Under the pieces are notes generated by a model. It made no database searches. It was not told the DNA's origin and saw only the letters and a program-made list of their open reading frames with translations. Shown here piece by piece: positions 1-8,140 of a DNA stretch of 64,000 bases (the first letter of the stretch is position 1; each line of letters starts with the position of its first letter). The position numbers and the translations under genes were made by a program. The DNA comes from Lutacidiplasma sp049802875 (GTDB lineage: Archaea; Thermoplasmatota; Thermoplasmata; Lutacidiplasmatales; UBA184), in contig JBARNH010000005.1 in the NCBI GenBank assembly GCA_049802875.1, positions 17,080 to 81,079 on the forward strand. Direction: 5' to 3'.

Positions 1-714
1 CGCGGAGTCGACGCCGTCACCGCCGGTCGCATCCAGCAGAGTTTGGACCGGGTCCACGCGAGAGAAGTCTACGACCTCATCGGCCCCGAACCGTCGGGCG
101 AGCTCCTGTCGCGCCGGGACGCTCTCGACCGCGAAGATCCGACCGGCTCCGAGGAGCTGGGCCCCTTGGATGGCCATGAGGCCGACCGGACCGGCGCCGA
201 AGACCGCGACGCTGCCACCGAGGGGGGTCGCCGCATGCTCCGCGCCCATGAAACCGGTCGACATCATATCGCAGGCGTACACCGCCTTCTCGTCCGGCAC
301 CGAATCTGGGATCGGCGCGAGGTTCGCCATCGCCTGGTTTACGTGGAAGTACTCGGCGAGCGCGCCGTCCTTGATATTGGCGAACTTCCATCCGCCCAGC
401 GACTCGGTGCACTGTGACGTAAACCCCCGCTGGCAGTTGTCACAAACGTAACACGGCGTGATCGCGTTGACGGCAACCCGCTGGCCCAGCTGGAACCCCT
501 CCACGGCGGAGCCGAGGCGGTGGACGACCCCGACCGATTCGTGGCCGAGCGTAAGTCCGTGACGGTCCCCGAGCGCGCCGCGCACCGTGTGGGTGTCGGA
601 AGTACAGACCATCGCCGCGGTGGTCCGCACGACCGCGTCGTTAGGACCCGGCTCCGGCACCGGTTTCTCCTTTAACGACACCCGACCGATCCCGTCCATC
701 ACGAAAGCTCGCAT
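1..714 (-). CDS. Zinc-dependent alcohol dehydrogenase, partial (C-terminus outside the window)
   Basis: Medium-chain zinc alcohol dehydrogenase that would oxidise or reduce a (probably secondary) alcohol/ketone with NAD(P)H in the cytoplasm. The 238 visible residues start at ATG 714 with MRAFVMDGIG, as in the Thermoanaerobacter brockii enzyme family. Catalytic-zinc ligands are visible at Cys37, His58/Glu59 and Asp149. A four-cysteine structural-zinc lobe (Cys88, 91, 94, 102) is present; the brockii enzyme lacks this. The coenzyme motif GAGPVG is at 173-178. The downstream half of the Rossmann domain is cut off by the window edge. Substrate cannot be told from sequence. Confidence 0.9.
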   Translation of the reverse strand, partial: MRAFVMDGIGRVSLKEKPVPEPGPNDAVVRTTAAMVCTSDTHTVRGALGDRHGLTLGHESVGVVHRLGSAVEGFQLGQRVAVNAITPCYVCDNCQRGFTSQCTESLGGWKFANIKDGALAEYFHVNQAMANLAPIPDSVPDEKAVYACDMMSTGFMGAEHAATPLGGSVAVFGAGPVGLMAIQGAQLLGAGRIFAVESVPARQELARRFGADEVVDFSRVDPVQTLLDATGGDGVDSA

Positions 715-1441
715 GTTACTCCCCTCGAGGTCGAGGATCGTGCGCGCGGATATCAACGGGCAGTCAAGCGTGATTGACGACCCCGGATACGTGCGCTCGC
801 GCGCGGGTGAACGGGGTACTTTGGCCTGCGACACTGCGTCGCTCGGTCTCGAAACCCCGGCCGGCCACTGTGCACGCTCCGGAGCGACCCCGGCTAGGCG
901 AATACCGCCTCACGGCCGGCTCGGCTCACGACTTAGAGGTCCGCATCGACCTTCGGCCCACGCTGACCTCACCAAATTCACACTCCCGCGAGGTACCGAC
1001 GACATTCCTCCGTCGGGATGTCACCAGTCCATTGCTGGCCGGGACAACCGAACCGGACTGCAGCGGCGTAGGCGTCGATCGTGATCGCGAGGAGGATGGA
1101 GCCGCGTGTCCGCGCCATGATCGCGGCCGTCCGTTCTGTGTTGAACAGCGGCTCGGCGCCCCGCCGACGCCCGCCACGCTGTTTTTGATATGGCTGCGCC
1201 CCAGGGGTTCCCCGAGAGCGGAAAGGGTTGGCTCCTTATCGATGGAGGACCGAACGGAGCGTCGAGCAAGGTCGGCGAAAGAGTTGGCGCGATACGTAGA
1301 TCACCAGAGGTGCCGCACTTCCCCGCGCAAAAACAGGTTTTCCTTGGGCGGGCGGTTCGCCAGTTTACTGACGAGCCGGGCAGGGCGCGGCAGCAAGCTC
1401 CATTACCGCCGGGTCCCTCTCCTCGCGGATTCGCACGATCG
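715..1441. other. Unassigned stretch with no recognisable gene
   Basis: About 727 bp lie between the divergently placed dehydrogenase and the toroid protein. Open frames exist on both strands, but none has a recognisable domain, a credible hydrophobic profile or a start with a promoter at the usual distance. I see no tRNA, no repeat and no CRISPR. A TATA-like TTTGATATGG lies near 1182. It could be a long promoter region, an unrecognised ncRNA or a decayed gene. Confidence 0.4.
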
Positions 1442-2476
1442 ATGTCTGCTTCTCGGCCAATTCGCCGACAGTTGCTCCAGCGTTTGGCACGTTCGCCGAA
1501 CCCATCGTTACGCTGGCGAACTGCGGTGCGTGTCCTCGACGCTTCGCCCCGAAGTCCCCGAGTCCGGGCGATCGAACGAGAGATTCGGCGCTCGGAGTTC
1601 GTCCACCGCTTGCTGACGCGGGCACGCGACCCTTTCGTTCCGGGAAAGTTCGGTGGGATTTACCGCGATTGGCAGGGAATCCACTGGGCGCTCGCCACCT
1701 TATCCGATATCGGGTACCCGGGAGCGGATCCGGGTCTCTCCCCGCTGCTTGACCGCGCGCTCGCGATGTGGACGCAGCCTTGGTTGGACCGGACCGTAAA
1801 GGTCACTTCCGGGGGGTCCCGCGCCACCCTCGAGGGTGTCACGATCCTTCGCGGACGGTACCGTCGGTGCGCCTCCCAGCAGGGCAATGCGCTCCTCTAC
1901 ACCTCGCGCCTCGGCGCCCCGGACGAGCGGGCCGACCACCTCGCCGACCTCCTGACGAAATGGCAGTGGCCCGACGGGGGATGGAACTGCGCGCGCTCGC
2001 CCTCGGCGCACGTCTCCTCGTTCATGGAGACTCTCACCCCGCTGCGAGGTCTCGCCGCGTATGCCCATCGCACGGGCTCGAAGGCAGCGCTCCGGACCGC
2101 AGAGCGAGCGGCCGAGGTCTTCCTCGAGCGGCGATTGTTTCGCCGAAGAACGACCGGGTCCGTGATCCGCTCCGGGTTCCTGCAGCTGCATTACCCGCTC
2201 TACTGGCACTACGACGTCCTCGGGGGCCTCAAGGGGATGGCTGAGGTCGGGCGAATCGCCGACCCTCGGTGCCGCGAGGCGCTCGACTGGCTCGAGGGTC
2301 GAGAGCTCCCGAGCGGCGGCTGGCCGGCGGACGCGCGGTTCTTTCGGGTGTCGGATCGCTACGAGGCCGGAGCCGAGTACGTAAACTGGGGTACGCCCAC
2401 GCGCACGCACCCGAACGATTGGGTCACCACCGACGCCCTGTTCGTTCTCGGCGCGGCCGGGCGACTGAACGACTAG
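1442..2476 (+). CDS. Alpha/alpha-toroid protein of the squalene-cyclase/prenyltransferase superfamily
   Basis: A 344-residue protein resembling uncharacterised stand-alone terpenoid-cyclase/protein-prenyltransferase toroid proteins. It opens with an N-terminal helical part (about residues 9-30, ending SLRWRTAVRVLD) typical of these proteins. Repeats with the QW-like signatures WPDGGWNC and LPSGGWPADARFF follow, and it ends with a WVTTDALFVL segment. I see no DxDD acid motif, so cyclase activity is doubtful; it may bind a lipid or peptide. ATG 1442 was chosen because homology-like sequence starts shortly after it; the frame is open further upstream but reads as low-complexity. No operon partner. 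Confidence 0.7.
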   Translation: MSASRPIRRQLLQRLARSPNPSLRWRTAVRVLDASPRSPRVRAIEREIRRSEFVHRLLTRARDPFVPGKFGGIYRDWQGIHWALATLSDIGYPGADPGLSPLLDRALAMWTQPWLDRTVKVTSGGSRATLEGVTILRGRYRRCASQQGNALLYTSRLGAPDERADHLADLLTKWQWPDGGWNCARSPSAHVSSFMETLTPLRGLAAYAHRTGSKAALRTAERAAEVFLERRLFRRRTTGSVIRSGFLQLHYPLYWHYDVLGGLKGMAEVGRIADPRCREALDWLEGRELPSGGWPADARFFRVSDRYEAGAEYVNWGTPTRTHPNDWVTTDALFVLGAAGRLND

Positions 2477-2496
2477 GAGACCGGGAAGCTAACGCC

Positions 2497-2514
2497 CCGG
2501 CGGTTGCCCGCCGG
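2497..2514. terminator. GC-rich hairpin at the end of the RNase P RNA gene
   Basis: A perfect 7-bp inverted repeat (CCGGCGG/CCGCCGG) with a 4-nt loop lies a few bases beyond the 3' end of the RNase P RNA and 20 bp after the stop codon of the convergent toroid gene. Read on the minus strand the loop is GCAA, a stable tetraloop. It may stabilise or separate the two convergent transcripts. No T-run follows, so termination is inferred from position only. Confidence 0.35.
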
Positions 2515-2517
2515 AGC

Positions 2518-2831
2518 GGCCAGGTCGTGGTAGTAAGCCCCATTCTGGTTCAGGCAGCATTCGACTGCGCGCTCTCCTCGACGGTCAGGGGAACACCTCA
2601 CCCCGCCGGTTAGGGCTTGCTTCCGGGGAGGCGGCCGTTTCACCATGTCCCGATGGAACCTCCGGTGCATCACCTTCACCGTACCACCGGGCTGTGTCGT
2701 TGCTGCTCCGGAGCTCGGACTCTCGCCCGTCGGGTTCCCACCCGACCCCGTGTTCCCCGAAGTGGGGACTTTCCTCAGCGGCCGGCCGTTGCCGGCGCGG
2801 ACCACCGTCAGCTGCCCTCCACCTCCTGGCA
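2518..2831 (-). ncRNA. rnpB: RNase P RNA (archaeal type A)
   Basis: Catalytic RNA that removes 5' leaders from pre-tRNAs. The minus strand carries the conserved CR-I core GAGGAAAGTCC (around 2775) and, near the 3' end, the CR-V core CCAGAATGGGGCTTACTA. The ends pair as helix P1: CCAGG-AG-GTGG (2819-2829) with CCACGACCTGG (2520-2530). This gives two GC-rich helices separated by a tandem G-A mismatch, as in sheared GA pairs. The length of about 314 nt suits archaeal type A RNA. Protein frames crossing this segment are spurious. Exact ends are estimated from the P1 pairing. Confidence 0.88.
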
Positions 2832-2853
2832 AGGGGCAGAGGCAGCTCCGGTG

Positions 2854-2861
2854 CCAAATAG
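2854..2861 (-). promoter_or_regulatory. TATA-like box for the RNase P RNA
   Basis: CTATTTGG on the minus strand is centred about 27 nt upstream of the predicted 5' end of the RNase P RNA, the normal archaeal TATA-to-start distance. Assignment rests on spacing and AT content within a GC-rich background. Confidence 0.45.
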
Positions 2862-2870
2862 CCTCGCTCG

Positions 2871-2901
2871 CCCACGGGGAAGGGGGAAGAACCCCCGTGG
2901 G
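2871..2901. repeat. 9-bp perfect inverted repeat between divergent rnpB and the HisA-like gene
   Basis: CCCACGGGG (2871-2879) and CCCCGTGGG (2893-2901) form a perfect stem with a 13-nt purine-rich loop. It lies between the TATA-like box of rnpB and the GTG chosen for the HisA-like gene (11 bp downstream). It could be a protein-binding site or a 5'-leader hairpin. Confidence 0.5.
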
Positions 2902-2912
2902 GTCGCCGTTGC

Positions 2913-3626
2913 GTGAGTTTGCCTGCCCGCCGGCGCGCCCCCGCTCCCGGCCCGTCCGCCGCGGGCCCTCAGCTGGTCCCCTGCCTGCTTCTTCGCCGGG
3001 GAGAGGTGTGCCTTCCCGGTCCGGACGGGCCGGTCCGGGCGCGTCGACAGTCGGGAGGCGAATTCGACGTGTTCGACATCATCGACCGACTCTCGCCGAA
3101 CTACTCGTTGCTCTACTTCGCCGACCTCGACGGGCTCGAAGAGAACAATCCGCAACTCGAGTACGTTCAGGAGCTCTCGCGCGACATGCCGCTCTGGGTC
3201 GACTCCGGTGTGCGGAAATCCGACCAGGCGATTGACGTCCTCGTCGCGGGGGCCCAGAAAGCCGTACTGTCGAGCGCGTACCTTCGCGGGCCGAGGGAAC
3301 TTCGGCGAGCGTGGAAGCTCTCGACCGAGCTGGTGTTCGAGTTGGAGACCGTCGACGGGACGTTGGGCAAGGTCGATCCCGGCTGGGAAACGACCGACCC
3401 GGCGGCGATTGTCGGGATCGCACGGGAGATCGGAGTCGAATCGGTCGTCGTGTCTCCTCGTGAAAATGACCCCGACTGGTCGATGGTCGCTCGCCTCGCC
3501 GCCGGGGGTCCCACTTGGGTCGACGGAACGTTCTCCCTTCGCGACGCGCCTCAACTCGGGCCGGCCGGCGCCGCGGGCGGGATTTTCCATATCGATTCGG
3601 TCCTCGCGGAGATGGACGCCGCATGA
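2913..3626 (+). CDS. HisA/HisF-like TIM-barrel protein (ProFAR isomerase related)
   Basis: A 237-residue (beta/alpha)8 barrel related to HisA, of the uncharacterised archaeal HisA-related class. Visible signatures are a first strand VPCLLLRRGEV near residue 22, the strand YFADLDGLEENNPQLEYV (70-90) that in HisA carries the catalytic Asp, LWVDSGVR, and a strand-8-like region WVDGTFSLRDAPQL. No other his gene is nearby, so a histidine-pathway role is not supported; members of this class have been linked to coenzyme pathways. Start GTG 2913 is tentative, since the first 20 residues are Pro/Arg-rich and may not be translated. Confidence 0.75.
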   Translation: MSLPARRRAPAPGPSAAGPQLVPCLLLRRGEVCLPGPDGPVRARRQSGGEFDVFDIIDRLSPNYSLLYFADLDGLEENNPQLEYVQELSRDMPLWVDSGVRKSDQAIDVLVAGAQKAVLSSAYLRGPRELRRAWKLSTELVFELETVDGTLGKVDPGWETTDPAAIVGIAREIGVESVVVSPRENDPDWSMVARLAAGGPTWVDGTFSLRDAPQLGPAGAAGGIFHIDSVLAEMDAA

Positions 3627-3659
3627 CCGGACCGAGAGGACCCTGCCGAAATTCCGAGC

Positions 3660-3724
3660 GATGCGCGATGATGAGAACCAGAACCAGCTGAAGCATGATG
3701 AATGATGGGCGAGCTGAGCGCATC
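3660..3724 (+). ncRNA. C/D box guide sRNA with two guide regions
   Basis: This is a complete archaeal C/D sRNA architecture. Box C ATGATGA is at 3668-3674, box D' CTGA at 3688-3691, box C' ATGATGA at 3695-3701 and box D CTGA at 3714-3717. The flanks GATGCGC (3660-3666) and GCGCATC (3718-3724) form a perfect 7-bp terminal stem. Guides are 13 nt (3675-3687) and 12 nt (3702-3713), and the D'-C' spacer is 3 nt, all typical. Such RNAs direct fibrillarin 2'-O-methylation of rRNA or tRNA. The gene starts 33 nt after the HisA-like stop codon and may be processed from that transcript. Targets were not identified. Confidence 0.88.
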
Positions 3725-4083
3725 TCGGTCGGTTTCCGCCCCGGCCGGGGAGTGTCGGTCCTCGGGGGCGGCGAGAACGGGTCTCGGGCGCGGGTCGTCG
3801 AACCGTTGGACGGGGGCCCGCAGGGGAATTGAGTTCGCTACCGTGTGAACTCGCGGGGTGCCCTCGTACCAAGACCGGCGCGTACCTGTCTGAGCGCCGG
3901 GCCCGCACGTCGTGGGGTCGACGTCGGACCACGATGAGCGCCCGCGGAGGCGGGGGGGGATGGTAGGCACAGCCCCTCGTTGAGGGGGCCGTCCCCTCTC
4001 GAACTCTTCCGGAAGTATCCAAACCTCTCCGGCACTCCCTTGGCGTGAGTATGACTTAATAGTCCCCGCCATGAATCGCGTTC
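3725..4083. other. Intergenic region with two hairpins and a TATA box
   Basis: No coding signal is visible. Two stems stand out: CCGGCGC/GCGCCGG (3875-3881 with 3894-3900) and CCCCTC/GAGGGG with a 3-nt loop (3973-3987). The sequence GACTTAATAG around 4050-4056 is a TATA-like box about 30 nt upstream of the GTG of the next gene. I looked for the SRP RNA core here and did not find it. Confidence 0.4.
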
Positions 4084-5079
4084 GTGTCCTCGTCCCTTCC
4101 CACGTCGCGAGCGGAACCGATCGGCGAGCCGGTCATCTACGCCGATAATCTTCGGCATACGTACGACAAGAAGCGGTTTGCGCTCGATGGAGTGAGCTTC
4201 TCCGTTCGACGCGGCGAGGTGTTCGGACTTCTCGGGAAGAATGGCGCCGGTAAGTCGACGCTGATCAAGGCGATGACCACCTTGATCGAGCCGACGTCGG
4301 GAACGCTCCGCGTGCTCGGAATGAACCCTGCCCGGGACGGCACTCGCATTCGCAGCCGGATCGGCGTCGTCCAGCAGGGAGAGTCGTTCGACTTCACCAC
4401 GGTCGAAGGGAACCTCGACGTCTACGGCATGCTCTGGGGGATCCCGCGAGCGGAACGCCGCAAGCGACGGGAGGCACTGCTGGAGAAGTTCGGTCTCATC
4501 GACATCCGCAAGCGCCGAGCGTTCGATATCTCGGGGGGCCAAAAGCGGCGCGTCCAGGTCGCCAAGGAATTCATGCACGACATGGATGTTCTCTTTCTCG
4601 ATGAACCGACGGTCGGCCTCGACATCATCATGCGACGCACGCTCCTCGACTCCGTCCGGGCCGAGGTGCGTCGAGGCCTTACGGTCGTCTTCACTACCCA
4701 CAACCTCGAGGAGGCCGACTACCTCTGCGACCGCGTGGCAGTCATCGACGAGGGGAAGATCCTCGTCCTGGACACGGTCGAGAACCTGAAACGGCTCTAT
4801 AGCGGGAAGAAGACGATCGACCTCACCGTCGGGAACGGTCACGCGGCGGACTTCTTCGAGGCACTGACCCGCGAGCTCGGACCGGGCGTCTCGGTCACGG
4901 TGAACGGAGCGTCCGGCGTGATACTCACCGACGACCCGAAGCAGGCGCTTTCCACGATCGCGGCCCTCGCCCAGTCGCTCAACGCCCAGCTCGAGTGGCT
5001 CGCAGTGCGCGGCAACACCCTCGAAGACGTCTTTCTCCGATCGGTAGGTGGAGCTGGGGGGGTCGATGGCACTCCCTAG
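4084..5079 (+). CDS. ABC-2 exporter ATP-binding protein (DrrA/NatA-like)
   Basis: Cytoplasmic ATPase of an ABC-2 type exporter, 331 residues. Walker A GKNGAGKST (near residue 56), a Q-loop GVVQQ, the signature ISGGQKRR (near 142), Walker B VLFLDEPTVGLD and the switch histidine in VFTTHNLEE are all intact, followed by the C-terminal extension typical of the DrrA class. Start GTG 4084 lies about 30 nt after a TATA-like box, so the mRNA is probably leaderless. The stop overlaps the start of the permease gene, so the two form one operon. The exported substrate is unknown. Confidence 0.9.
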   Translation: MSSSLPTSRAEPIGEPVIYADNLRHTYDKKRFALDGVSFSVRRGEVFGLLGKNGAGKSTLIKAMTTLIEPTSGTLRVLGMNPARDGTRIRSRIGVVQQGESFDFTTVEGNLDVYGMLWGIPRAERRKRREALLEKFGLIDIRKRRAFDISGGQKRRVQVAKEFMHDMDVLFLDEPTVGLDIIMRRTLLDSVRAEVRRGLTVVFTTHNLEEADYLCDRVAVIDEGKILVLDTVENLKRLYSGKKTIDLTVGNGHAADFFEALTRELGPGVSVTVNGASGVILTDDPKQALSTIAALAQSLNAQLEWLAVRGNTLEDVFLRSVGGAGGVDGTP

Positions 5080-5830
5080 ACTTCTCCGGCTGATCTACCG
5101 GAACATCTTGGTCAACACCGACCCGGGCAGTCTGATCATCCTCGTGGGGCTCCCCGGTCTCTATCTGATCTTCTTCGGGTTCGGGTTCCAATCGCTCTCG
5201 GCCTCGGGGGGCGGGAACAGCTACCTCGCATTCCTCACGCCGGGGATCCTCTCGTTCCAAGTGGTGATGGCGGGCACGGTGGGCGGGAGCATCCTGTGGG
5301 CCGACCGCCGGTGGGGGATGTTCGCCCAGCTCCTCTCGGGGCCGTTCACGCGGCTCGAGTACCTGCTCGGCATCATGCTCACCTCGCTCCTGTTCGGTCT
5401 CGGGGGCGCCGCGGTGATGCTGGCGATCGCGTGGGCTCTCCTCGGTACTGGACCGACTTCCGTCGTCGCTCTGGGGATCATGTTCGGCGTGATCGTCGTC
5501 GGCTCGATCTTCTTCGGGGCGCTGATGCTGTTCCTCGGTGCTCTCGTCAAATCCAACACGGCGTACAACAGCATCCAGATCCTGCTGATTTTCGTGGTGA
5601 ACTTCGCGAGCACGGTCTTCTACCCACTATCGAGCGGACTTCCGATCGCACTGCAAGTCCTCTTCAGAATCAACCCACTCACTTACGTGGCGGACGCGGT
5701 CCGGGGCGCCTACTCGGGGTCACTGACTCCCACGGACGGATACCAGCTGATCGTGCTCGCAGTCGAGACCGTCGTCTTCCTCTACCTCGCGGTCCGGGCG
5801 TATCTACGATCCGAGCTCTCGTACGAGTAG
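5066..5830 (+). CDS. ABC-2 type transporter permease
   Basis: Six-helix integral membrane permease of the ABC-2 family, about 254 residues, with hydrophobic segments distributed through the whole length and the usual NPLTYVADAVRGAYSG motif near the C-terminus. ATG 5066 is preferred over GTG 5048; it overlaps the ATPase gene by 14 nt. Together they would form an efflux system for a drug, lipid or polysaccharide precursor; sequence alone does not tell which. Confidence 0.88.
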   Translation: MALPRLLRLIYRNILVNTDPGSLIILVGLPGLYLIFFGFGFQSLSASGGGNSYLAFLTPGILSFQVVMAGTVGGSILWADRRWGMFAQLLSGPFTRLEYLLGIMLTSLLFGLGGAAVMLAIAWALLGTGPTSVVALGIMFGVIVVGSIFFGALMLFLGALVKSNTAYNSIQILLIFVVNFASTVFYPLSSGLPIALQVLFRINPLTYVADAVRGAYSGSLTPTDGYQLIVLAVETVVFLYLAVRAYLRSELSYE

Positions 5831-5900
5831 GTGACCGGCGCGCTCCTCAGCGAAGGTTTTAGGCTCCCGAGAAGTCCGCGCGCCCGGAGGCTTCGCCCAA

Positions 5901-7817
5901 GTGAGCACAGCCCATATCGTCGTCCACCTGCCGGACGGGACTCGACGAGGAGTCCCGCGAGGGACGACCGCATCGACGGTGTTGAGCGAATGGGCCGCGG
6001 ACCGGGCGTCAGGTTTCCTTGCGGCCGTGCTCGACGGTCGACCGGTAGACCTTGCGACTCCCCTCGATCACGACGCGACGCTCGCGCCACTGACGTTCCA
6101 GGACCGTGCGGGCCGGGACATTCTCCAACACTCGGCGGCCCACCTGGTCGCGAAGGCGCTCGTGAACGTCATCCCCGACGCCAAACCCACCGTCGGTCCC
6201 CCGACCGAGGACGGGTTCTACTACGACTTCGACGTGCGCCCATTGCTCCCCGTCGACTTGGACCAAGTGAGGGACGGAATGCAGCGATCGATTGCCGAAC
6301 GAGAGAGATTCGTACGCCGGGAAATAAGCAAGGGAGACGCCGAGCGACTGTTCGCCAACAATCCCCACAAGCTTCGGTACATCGCCGAGGTCCCTGAGGG
6401 AGAACCGGTGTCGGTCTACGAGACCGGTGCGTTCGTCGACCTCTGTCGGGGCCCGCACGTCCCGGACACCCATTGGCTGGAGGGCATCTACATCCTCGGG
6501 TTCTCCGGAATCGAGCACGGGAGCGGCGACGCACGAGGGTCGCTCCAGCGGATCCGAGGGATTGGATTCCCGACACGCTCCGATCTAGATGCGTACCTCA
6601 AGCTCCGCATCGAGGCCGAGGCACGCGACCACCGAGTGGTCGGTGCGAAGCAAGAACTGTTCATGTTCGTCGACGAGGCCCCGGCGTTCCCGTTCTGGCT
6701 TCCCAAAGGTATGGTGATTGTCCGAGAGCTCGAGAAATTCGTCACCGAGCATCTGAGAGCCTCGGGCTACTCTGAGATCCGGACCCCGCTCCTCTTCGCC
6801 CAATCCGTCTACGAGACGAGCGGTCACTGGGAACACTACCGGGAGAACATGTTCCTCACCGAAGTCGATGGGCGCACATTCGGCTGGAAGCCGATGAACT
6901 GCCCGGGCTCGATGTTGATCTTCGGCTCCCGCTCGCGAAGCTACCGTGAGCTCCCGATGCGCCTCGCCGAATTCGCCCCGTTGCACCGGCTCGAGGCGAG
7001 CGGCACTCTGCACGGTCTGACTCGAGTCCGGGAACTCGTCCAGGACGACGCGCACCTGTTCGTGACCGAAGAGCAGGTCGAAGGAGAACTCCGCCAGCTG
7101 CTCGATTGGATCCGCGAGGCGTTCACCACCTTCCGCCTCTCTTGGTCGTACGAGCTCTCGACCCGACCCGCCAGCTTCCTCGGGGAAGCCGCGGTATGGG
7201 ACAAGGCGGAAGCGACGTTGGAGAAGGTGCTCAAAGAGTCCGGGACCGAGTACCGCGTCTCGCCGGGAGAAGGGGGTTTCTACGCCCCCAAGATCGACAT
7301 CCACATCCGGGATTCGCTCGGCCGACCGTGGCAGACCGGCACGATCCAGCTCGACTACCAGATGCCCCTGCGCTTTGGACTCGAGTACCAGGGTGCGGAT
7401 GGGCAGATGCACGCCCCGGTGGTGATTCACCGGACGATCCTGGGGAGCTGGGAGCGGTTCCTCGGGGTCTTCATCGAGCACTGCGCGGGCCGGTTCCCTC
7501 CTTGGCTCGCTCCCGTCCAGGTCCGAGTCCTGCCAATCGCCGACCGGCATCAGAAGGCGGCGTTGGGATTGGCCGACGCGTTACGTGCCGACGGGATCCG
7601 GGTCGAACTCGCGGCGGCCGAGGAGTCGATCTCGAAGCGAGTCCGCAATGCCGAGGTCGACCGGATCCCCTACGTGCTCGTTCTGGGGGACAAGGAAGCG
7701 GCGGAAAGCACGGTGACGGTCCGAACGCGCGGCTCGAAAGAAACCCAGAGCCGCTCGCGCGCGGAGTTCACCGCCCACGTTCTCGAGCGGATCCGCACGC
7801 GAGCGTACGATCCTTAA
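5901..7817 (+). CDS. thrS: Threonyl-tRNA synthetase, bacterial-type with TGS and SAD editing domains
   Basis: Charges tRNA-Thr with threonine in the cytoplasm. The 638 residues match the bacterial enzyme in length and order: TGS domain (about 1-65), SAD editing domain with HxxxH at 77-81 and the editing cysteine in DLCRGPH (about 181), class II catalytic core with MNCPG (about 332) and LHRLEASGTLHGLTRVRE, and a C-terminal anticodon-binding domain. The canonical archaeal ThrRS instead has a DTD-like editing domain, so this gene is probably of bacterial ancestry. Start GTG 5901 has GGAGG about 10 nt upstream. It ends 4 nt inside the convergent zinc-finger gene. Confidence 0.95.
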   Translation: MSTAHIVVHLPDGTRRGVPRGTTASTVLSEWAADRASGFLAAVLDGRPVDLATPLDHDATLAPLTFQDRAGRDILQHSAAHLVAKALVNVIPDAKPTVGPPTEDGFYYDFDVRPLLPVDLDQVRDGMQRSIAERERFVRREISKGDAERLFANNPHKLRYIAEVPEGEPVSVYETGAFVDLCRGPHVPDTHWLEGIYILGFSGIEHGSGDARGSLQRIRGIGFPTRSDLDAYLKLRIEAEARDHRVVGAKQELFMFVDEAPAFPFWLPKGMVIVRELEKFVTEHLRASGYSEIRTPLLFAQSVYETSGHWEHYRENMFLTEVDGRTFGWKPMNCPGSMLIFGSRSRSYRELPMRLAEFAPLHRLEASGTLHGLTRVRELVQDDAHLFVTEEQVEGELRQLLDWIREAFTTFRLSWSYELSTRPASFLGEAAVWDKAEATLEKVLKESGTEYRVSPGEGGFYAPKIDIHIRDSLGRPWQTGTIQLDYQMPLRFGLEYQGADGQMHAPVVIHRTILGSWERFLGVFIEHCAGRFPPWLAPVQVRVLPIADRHQKAALGLADALRADGIRVELAAAEESISKRVRNAEVDRIPYVLVLGDKEAAESTVTVRTRGSKETQSRSRAEFTAHVLERIRTRAYDP

Positions 7818-8014
7818 CGGGTCTGGGAGCGACGGGTCCGCTTCGCCTCGATCCGGGCGTTCAGGTAGTGCATGTCGAGGTCGGCACTGTTCGACCCGTG
7901 CTCCGCCCGGAGGTGCTCCCGAAGACGGGCCAGTTCGACCGCCCGCCCGCACACGGCGCACGTTACCCGGGATCGACGGGCGTTCGCGTCGCCGGGGGTC
8001 GGGGCGGGGATCAT
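7814..8014 (-). CDS. Small C2H2-type zinc-finger protein
   Basis: A 66-residue basic protein with one CX2CX11HX4H finger (CAVC...EHLRAEH, residues about 19-39), likely binding nucleic acid. A TATA box (GGTTATA, 8041-8047) lies 27-29 nt upstream of ATG 8014, giving a leaderless mRNA. It is convergent with thrS, overlapping by 4 nt. The precise role is unknown. Confidence 0.75.
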   Translation of the reverse strand: MIPAPTPGDANARRSRVTCAVCGRAVELARLREHLRAEHGSNSADLDMHYLNARIEAKRTRRSQTR

Positions 8015-8140
8015 CCTAACGAGTCTGGATTCTCCCCGAGTATAACCCTACTGTTCGAGCTGCGGCCCCGTCCTCCGGTGCCCTCCAGAAGGCTTTATTA
8101 ATCGCCCCGTTCAGCGGCCCTCGAATTTAGAGGTACTCCG

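Noticed and set aside
2473..2875. Several overlapping open frames on both strands at 2473-2875
   Set aside because: The segment is the RNase P RNA gene; its conserved cores and P1 pairing explain the sequence better than any protein.
3208..3705. Open frame continuing through the C/D box sRNA
   Set aside because: It is a shifted frame of the HisA-like gene; the box motifs and terminal stem show that the 3' part is an RNA gene.
3725..4083. Possible SRP (7S) RNA
   Set aside because: Hairpins are present, but the conserved helix 8 core (GGAAGG-type asymmetric loop) was not found.
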